Part shown: piece after piece, positions 13,357 to 15,985 of the stretch
Position numbering within the stretch: position 1 is the first letter of the stretch
How the letters are laid out: each line of letters opens with the position of its first letter
NCBI GenBank assembly: GCA_900321265.1
Contig: ONVJ01000286.1
Coordinates: 1 to 15,985, forward strand
Origin: an uncultured Eubacteriales bacterium
Lineage (GTDB): Bacteria; Bacillota; Clostridia; Oscillospirales; CAG-272
Length of the DNA: 15,985 nt
Reading direction: 5' to 3'
Notes under the pieces: model-generated
What the model was told of the DNA's origin: nothing
Database searches by the model: none
The model's input: the letters and a program-made list of their open reading frames with translations, nothing else
Position numbers and translations under genes: made by a program

Positions 13357-14553
13357 ATGAAACTGGAACCGATCGTGGTGTCTCTGCTTGACACCGACCT
13401 TTACAAATTCAACATGGATCAGGTGATCTTTCACAGACACACCGATCTGTGCGGACAGTATTATTTCAAATGCCGCAACGAAGGAGTGGTCTTCACCCGC
13501 GAGATGGCCGACGAGATCGGCGAGCAGGTCGATCATCTCTGTTCCCTCCGCTTCAGGAAGGAGGAGCTTGACTATCTGCGCTCGATACGCTTCATAAAGA
13601 ACGACTATGTCGAATTCCTCCGCCTCTGGCATCCGATCCGCGATTACGTCTCGGTCGGTCTCGGGCCGGGAGGAGAGCTCTCGGTGACCGTCGACGGCCC
13701 CCTCTTCTCCGCCATGCAGTTTGAGATCTACCTCCTTGAGATAATCAACGAGGTCTATTTCCGCATGTCATACGATTATGAGAGCCTCCGCCGGTCTGCC
13801 GAAGAGCGCCTCGACGCCAAGATCAGGGCGATGAAGGACGGGACATATACCTTCAGATTCGCTGAGTTCGGCTGCCGCAGGCGTCTCTCCCGCGAATGGC
13901 AGGACGAAGTCGTCAGGCGGTTCGTCACCGAGACTTCGAACTGCGTCGGTACATCGAACGTCTATCTGGCGATGAAGTACAATATCACTCCGATAGGTAC
14001 CTACGCACATGAGTTCGTTCAGATGTATCAGGGCATCGATTCGATCCCTCTCGCCTATACGAACCACTACGCCATGAAGGACTGGTATGCGGAGTACGAC
14101 GGCGACAACGGAACGGCTCTCACCGACACGGTGACGACCGACCTCTTCCTCCTCGACTTCAACCGCTCGATGGTCAACAACTACACCGGAGTCAGGCACG
14201 ACAGCGGCGATCCCTACGAGTGGGGCGAGAAGATCATCGCCCACTACGAGAAATACGGCGTCGATCCGAGAACGAAGCTCCTCCTCTTCAGCGACAGCCT
14301 CGACTTCGACCGCGCCCAGAAGCTCTACGATCACTTCCGGGACAGAGCGAAGGTCTCATTCGGGATCGGCACATTCGTATCGAACGACACCGCCGAAGAG
14401 CCGCTGAACATCGTCATAAAGCTTCAGTACGTCAACGGCAGACCGGTCGCAAAGCTATCGGACACCCCCGGAAAGGCGATGTGCCGCGACCCTGAGTACC
14501 TTGAGTATCTCAAGAGATCGGTCGCGTTCAGAATTGACAGGGAAAAAAAGTAA
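13357..14553 (+). CDS. pncB: Nicotinate phosphoribosyltransferase
   Basis: 398 residues, as for PncB. Seen: SLLDTDLYKFNMDQVI at the N-terminus, GPLFSAMQFEIYLLEIINE, FRFAEFGCRRRLS, GTSNVYLAMKY and PIGTYAHEFVQMY. His218 sits where the enteric enzyme's phosphorylated His219 is. GVRHDSGDP and LLFSDSLDFDRA (phosphate/PRPP side) follow. It joins nicotinate to PRPP, giving NaMN, with ATP hydrolysis. It supplies the substrate of the adenylyltransferase encoded just upstream. The start follows the (GA)12 tract, whose end acts as the SD. The next gene begins 13 bases after the stop. No frameshift or lost residue is seen. Confidence 0.95.
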   Translation: MKLEPIVVSLLDTDLYKFNMDQVIFHRHTDLCGQYYFKCRNEGVVFTREMADEIGEQVDHLCSLRFRKEELDYLRSIRFIKNDYVEFLRLWHPIRDYVSVGLGPGGELSVTVDGPLFSAMQFEIYLLEIINEVYFRMSYDYESLRRSAEERLDAKIRAMKDGTYTFRFAEFGCRRRLSREWQDEVVRRFVTETSNCVGTSNVYLAMKYNITPIGTYAHEFVQMYQGIDSIPLAYTNHYAMKDWYAEYDGDNGTALTDTVTTDLFLLDFNRSMVNNYTGVRHDSGDPYEWGEKIIAHYEKYGVDPRTKLLLFSDSLDFDRAQKLYDHFRDRAKVSFGIGTFVSNDTAEEPLNIVIKLQYVNGRPVAKLSDTPGKAMCRDPEYLEYLKRSVAFRIDREKK

Positions 14554-14566
14554 AACACATTTGCAA

Positions 14567-15898
14567 ATGGCAGACACTGACCTGAAAAGCCGGATCGGAA
14601 AGACCGCATCTGCCGCCGTCGCGGCGGTCCTTTCGGCCTTCATGTATATGGCTTTCAACTATATCGCAGCCATCGGAGCGGCGGTCATACTGCTGCTTGC
14701 CGTCCGCCTCGTTATCTACAAGAAGGAGCTGAAGACATTTGATGCGGCTCTGTCCGCCGGGACTGCGGTCTGTATCGCCGGCGCGACGGCCGCGGCTGCG
14801 CATCATATTCCGAGGACCCTCTTTGTGACCGCGGCCTCGGTCATTACTCTCTGCCTTCTTACGATACCCGCCGCGGAGGATGTAAAAAAAGGGAGGCGGA
14901 AGGCCGGAGGCATCGCCGTCTTCATATCCGGATGCGCCTTTTTCTGTCTCGTTATCATTCCGCTCTTCGTCTCTGCGATCTTTCCCGACGCCGCCGTGAA
15001 GCTTATGCAGACCGCCCTTGAGCCCTATCCCGAGGCCCCCGAAATGACGGTCGAAGTCTCGGGCGGCAGGACCATATACCGCGACGTCACCTATGAGAGC
15101 GGATATCCGAACAGCACCTATACCGTTTATTCGGTAAAGGACAGCGACGCCGTCTTCTTCTATATCCACGGCGGAGGCCTCGTCTGGGGCGACAAGGAGG
15201 AGGCACGCCAGAATATCTACCAAAGCTCCCTCACAAGCGCCGGATACAGCGTCGTCACCGTCGATTACGCCCTTGCACCCGGCAACCGCTTCCCCGATCA
15301 GCTGATTCAGATCAACGACGCCCTCGCCTTCTTCATCCGGCACGCCGGTGAATACGGCATCGGCACCGGCAGGATCATCGTCGGCGGCGACTCGGCGGGA
15401 GGCATGCTGGCCGGTCTTCTGGCCGCCGTCAACACCGATCCCTCATACGCTGAAAAGGCCGGGGTCACCCCGGCGACATCGGGTACCGGAATCACGCTGA
15501 AAGGGTTCGTCTCGATCGCCGGGCTCGTCGACGCCCCGCGGTTCGGAAAGACCGGAAGCGTCTTTTCCGACTGGTTCTACGACATTATGGCGAGATGCGC
15601 CTTCGGCCGCGCCGACTACGCGACCGACGAAAGCTTCGCGGAGCTTTCATCGGTGCTGGAAAACATAACGGCTTCCTTCCCTCCCTCCTTCGTCAGCGAC
15701 GGGAACGCAAGGACCTTCACCGATCAGGGAAAGGATCTTATTGCGAAGCTGGAAGGATACGGCGTACCGAACTGCGGGAATTTCCCTCCCCGGAGCCGCG
15801 CGCGGCTGACGCACACCTGGGAGCTTGACACATCGACCGAAGAGGGCCGGATCAATTTTGAAAAGACGCTCGCCTTCATGGACGAGTATATGAGGTGA
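14567..15898 (+). CDS. Membrane-anchored alpha/beta hydrolase, HSL/esterase family
   Basis: 443 residues from ATG 14567. Five hydrophobic stretches (about 14-30, 33-51, 60-78, 84-101 and 113-137) form an N-terminal membrane part. From about residue 195 a soluble domain has YIHGGGLVWGD (oxyanion hole, His201-Gly204), VDYALAP and GGDSAGGMLAG with nucleophile Ser276. Near the end are FPPSFVSDGNAR and LTHTWELD, which fit the acid and histidine of a Ser-Asp-His triad in hormone-sensitive-lipase relatives. The long membrane part is unusual for this family. No good SD is seen, and a TTG at 14501 inside pncB is an alternative start. It is the last gene of the run, 13 bases after pncB, with terminators straight after its stop. 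The substrate is unknown: acyl or acetyl esters, possibly cell-envelope ones. Confidence 0.8.
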   Translation: MADTDLKSRIGKTASAAVAAVLSAFMYMAFNYIAAIGAAVILLLAVRLVIYKKELKTFDAALSAGTAVCIAGATAAAAHHIPRTLFVTAASVITLCLLTIPAAEDVKKGRRKAGGIAVFISGCAFFCLVIIPLFVSAIFPDAAVKLMQTALEPYPEAPEMTVEVSGGRTIYRDVTYESGYPNSTYTVYSVKDSDAVFFYIHGGGLVWGDKEEARQNIYQSSLTSAGYSVVTVDYALAPGNRFPDQLIQINDALAFFIRHAGEYGIGTGRIIVGGDSAGGMLAGLLAAVNTDPSYAEKAGVTPATSGTGITLKGFVSIAGLVDAPRFGKTGSVFSDWFYDIMARCAFGRADYATDESFAELSSVLENITASFPPSFVSDGNARTFTDQGKDLIAKLEGYGVPNCGNFPPRSRARLTHTWELDTSTEEGRINFEKTLAFMDEYMR

Positions 15899-15927
15899 CT
15901 GTCAAAAAAGTCGGACTTTTTTGACAG
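15899..15927 (+). terminator. Hairpin directly after the esterase stop
   Basis: CTGTCAAAAAAGT (15899-15911) pairs with ACTTTTTTGACAG (15915-15927): 13 perfect pairs around a CGG loop. The stem begins at the base after TGA. No T-run follows it (CCCCGC), though the T6 in the stem could serve on either strand. It resembles 1823-1863 and 4756-4796. Confidence 0.65.
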
Positions 15928-15931
15928 CCCC

Positions 15932-15980
15932 GCACATGTCACGGCCGGGAAACCGTGACATGTGCCGATCTTTTTCGTTT
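15932..15980 (+). terminator. Strong intrinsic terminator of the NAD salvage run
   Basis: GCACATGTCACGG (15932-15944) pairs perfectly with CCGTGACATGTGC (15953-15965), 8-base loop, then CGATC and T-runs (15971-15975 and 15978-15983). It ends the transcript after the esterase gene. Confidence 0.88.
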
Positions 15981-15985
15981 TTTGC

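Noticed and set aside
14528..15343. 271-codon minus-strand frame opposite the esterase gene
   Set aside because: It is an antisense shadow with Gly/Arg/Asp-rich composition, no SD and no domain.
1..15985. CRISPR array, insertion sequence or rRNA genes
   Set aside because: No regularly spaced direct repeats, transposase-like frames or rRNA-like sequence were found.

Overview
The window reads as a chromosomal segment of a GC-rich member of the Clostridia (Firmicutes/Bacillota), most likely an uncultured gut or anaerobic lineage related to the Oscillospirales or Christensenellales. Three things support this: the module rpmH-rnpA-yidD-yidC-jag with Firmicutes-type proteins (a YidC without the large Gram-negative periplasmic domain, and a Jag/KhpB with Jag_N, KH and R3H domains); good AGGAGG-type ribosome binding sites; and consensus SigA promoters. 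The finer taxonomic placement is inference from protein flavour only.

Layout. (1) 1-4667, plus strand: a carbohydrate-related gene group. It holds the C-terminal part of an L-fucose/L-arabinose isomerase-superfamily protein, an archaeal-type triosephosphate-isomerase-like protein, a metallo-beta-lactamase-fold hydrolase with an N-terminal domain of the kind found on polysaccharide hydrolases, and a cytoplasmic GH39-like glycosidase. (2) 4707-4796: two hairpins separating convergent transcription units. (3) 4814-7946, minus strand: rpmH, rnpA, yidD, yidC and jag, driven by a near-perfect SigA promoter, with two hairpins in the rpmH leader and an intrinsic terminator/attenuator after rpmH. rpmH (44 codons) is present. 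dnaA, normally divergent from rpmH, and mnmE, normally after jag, are both absent from their usual places. (4) 7996-8163, plus strand: a tRNA-Arg(CCG) gene with its own promoter and terminator sits where dnaA would be expected. (5) 8297-15980, plus strand: a run of eight closely spaced genes with no terminator visible between them: a lipoprotein, a three-cysteine DUF5131 protein, a DUF4037 nucleotidyltransferase-like protein, then pncA, nadE, a NadM-type adenylyltransferase and pncB, and finally a membrane-anchored HSL-type esterase. Two strong hairpins close the unit.

How the genes work together. PncA (nicotinamide to nicotinate), PncB (nicotinate to NaMN), the adenylyltransferase (NaMN to NaAD) and NadE (NaAD to NAD) form a complete Preiss-Handler salvage route in one operon. 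The lipoprotein, DUF5131, DUF4037 and esterase genes lie in the same run, but their link to NAD is unproven. The first gene group would break down and isomerise sugars inside the cell, since none of its complete proteins has a signal peptide. The left-hand minus-strand module serves ribosome and tRNA biogenesis and membrane protein insertion.

Most worth a second look: the glycosidase-type domain fused to an MBL hydrolase; the divergent TIM paralogue; a (GA)12 microsatellite at the Shine-Dalgarno position of pncB; the glutamate in YidC where a basic groove residue is expected; the tandem hairpins in the rpmH leader; the DUF5131-DUF4037 pair attached to the NAD operon; and a family of look-alike intergenic hairpins.
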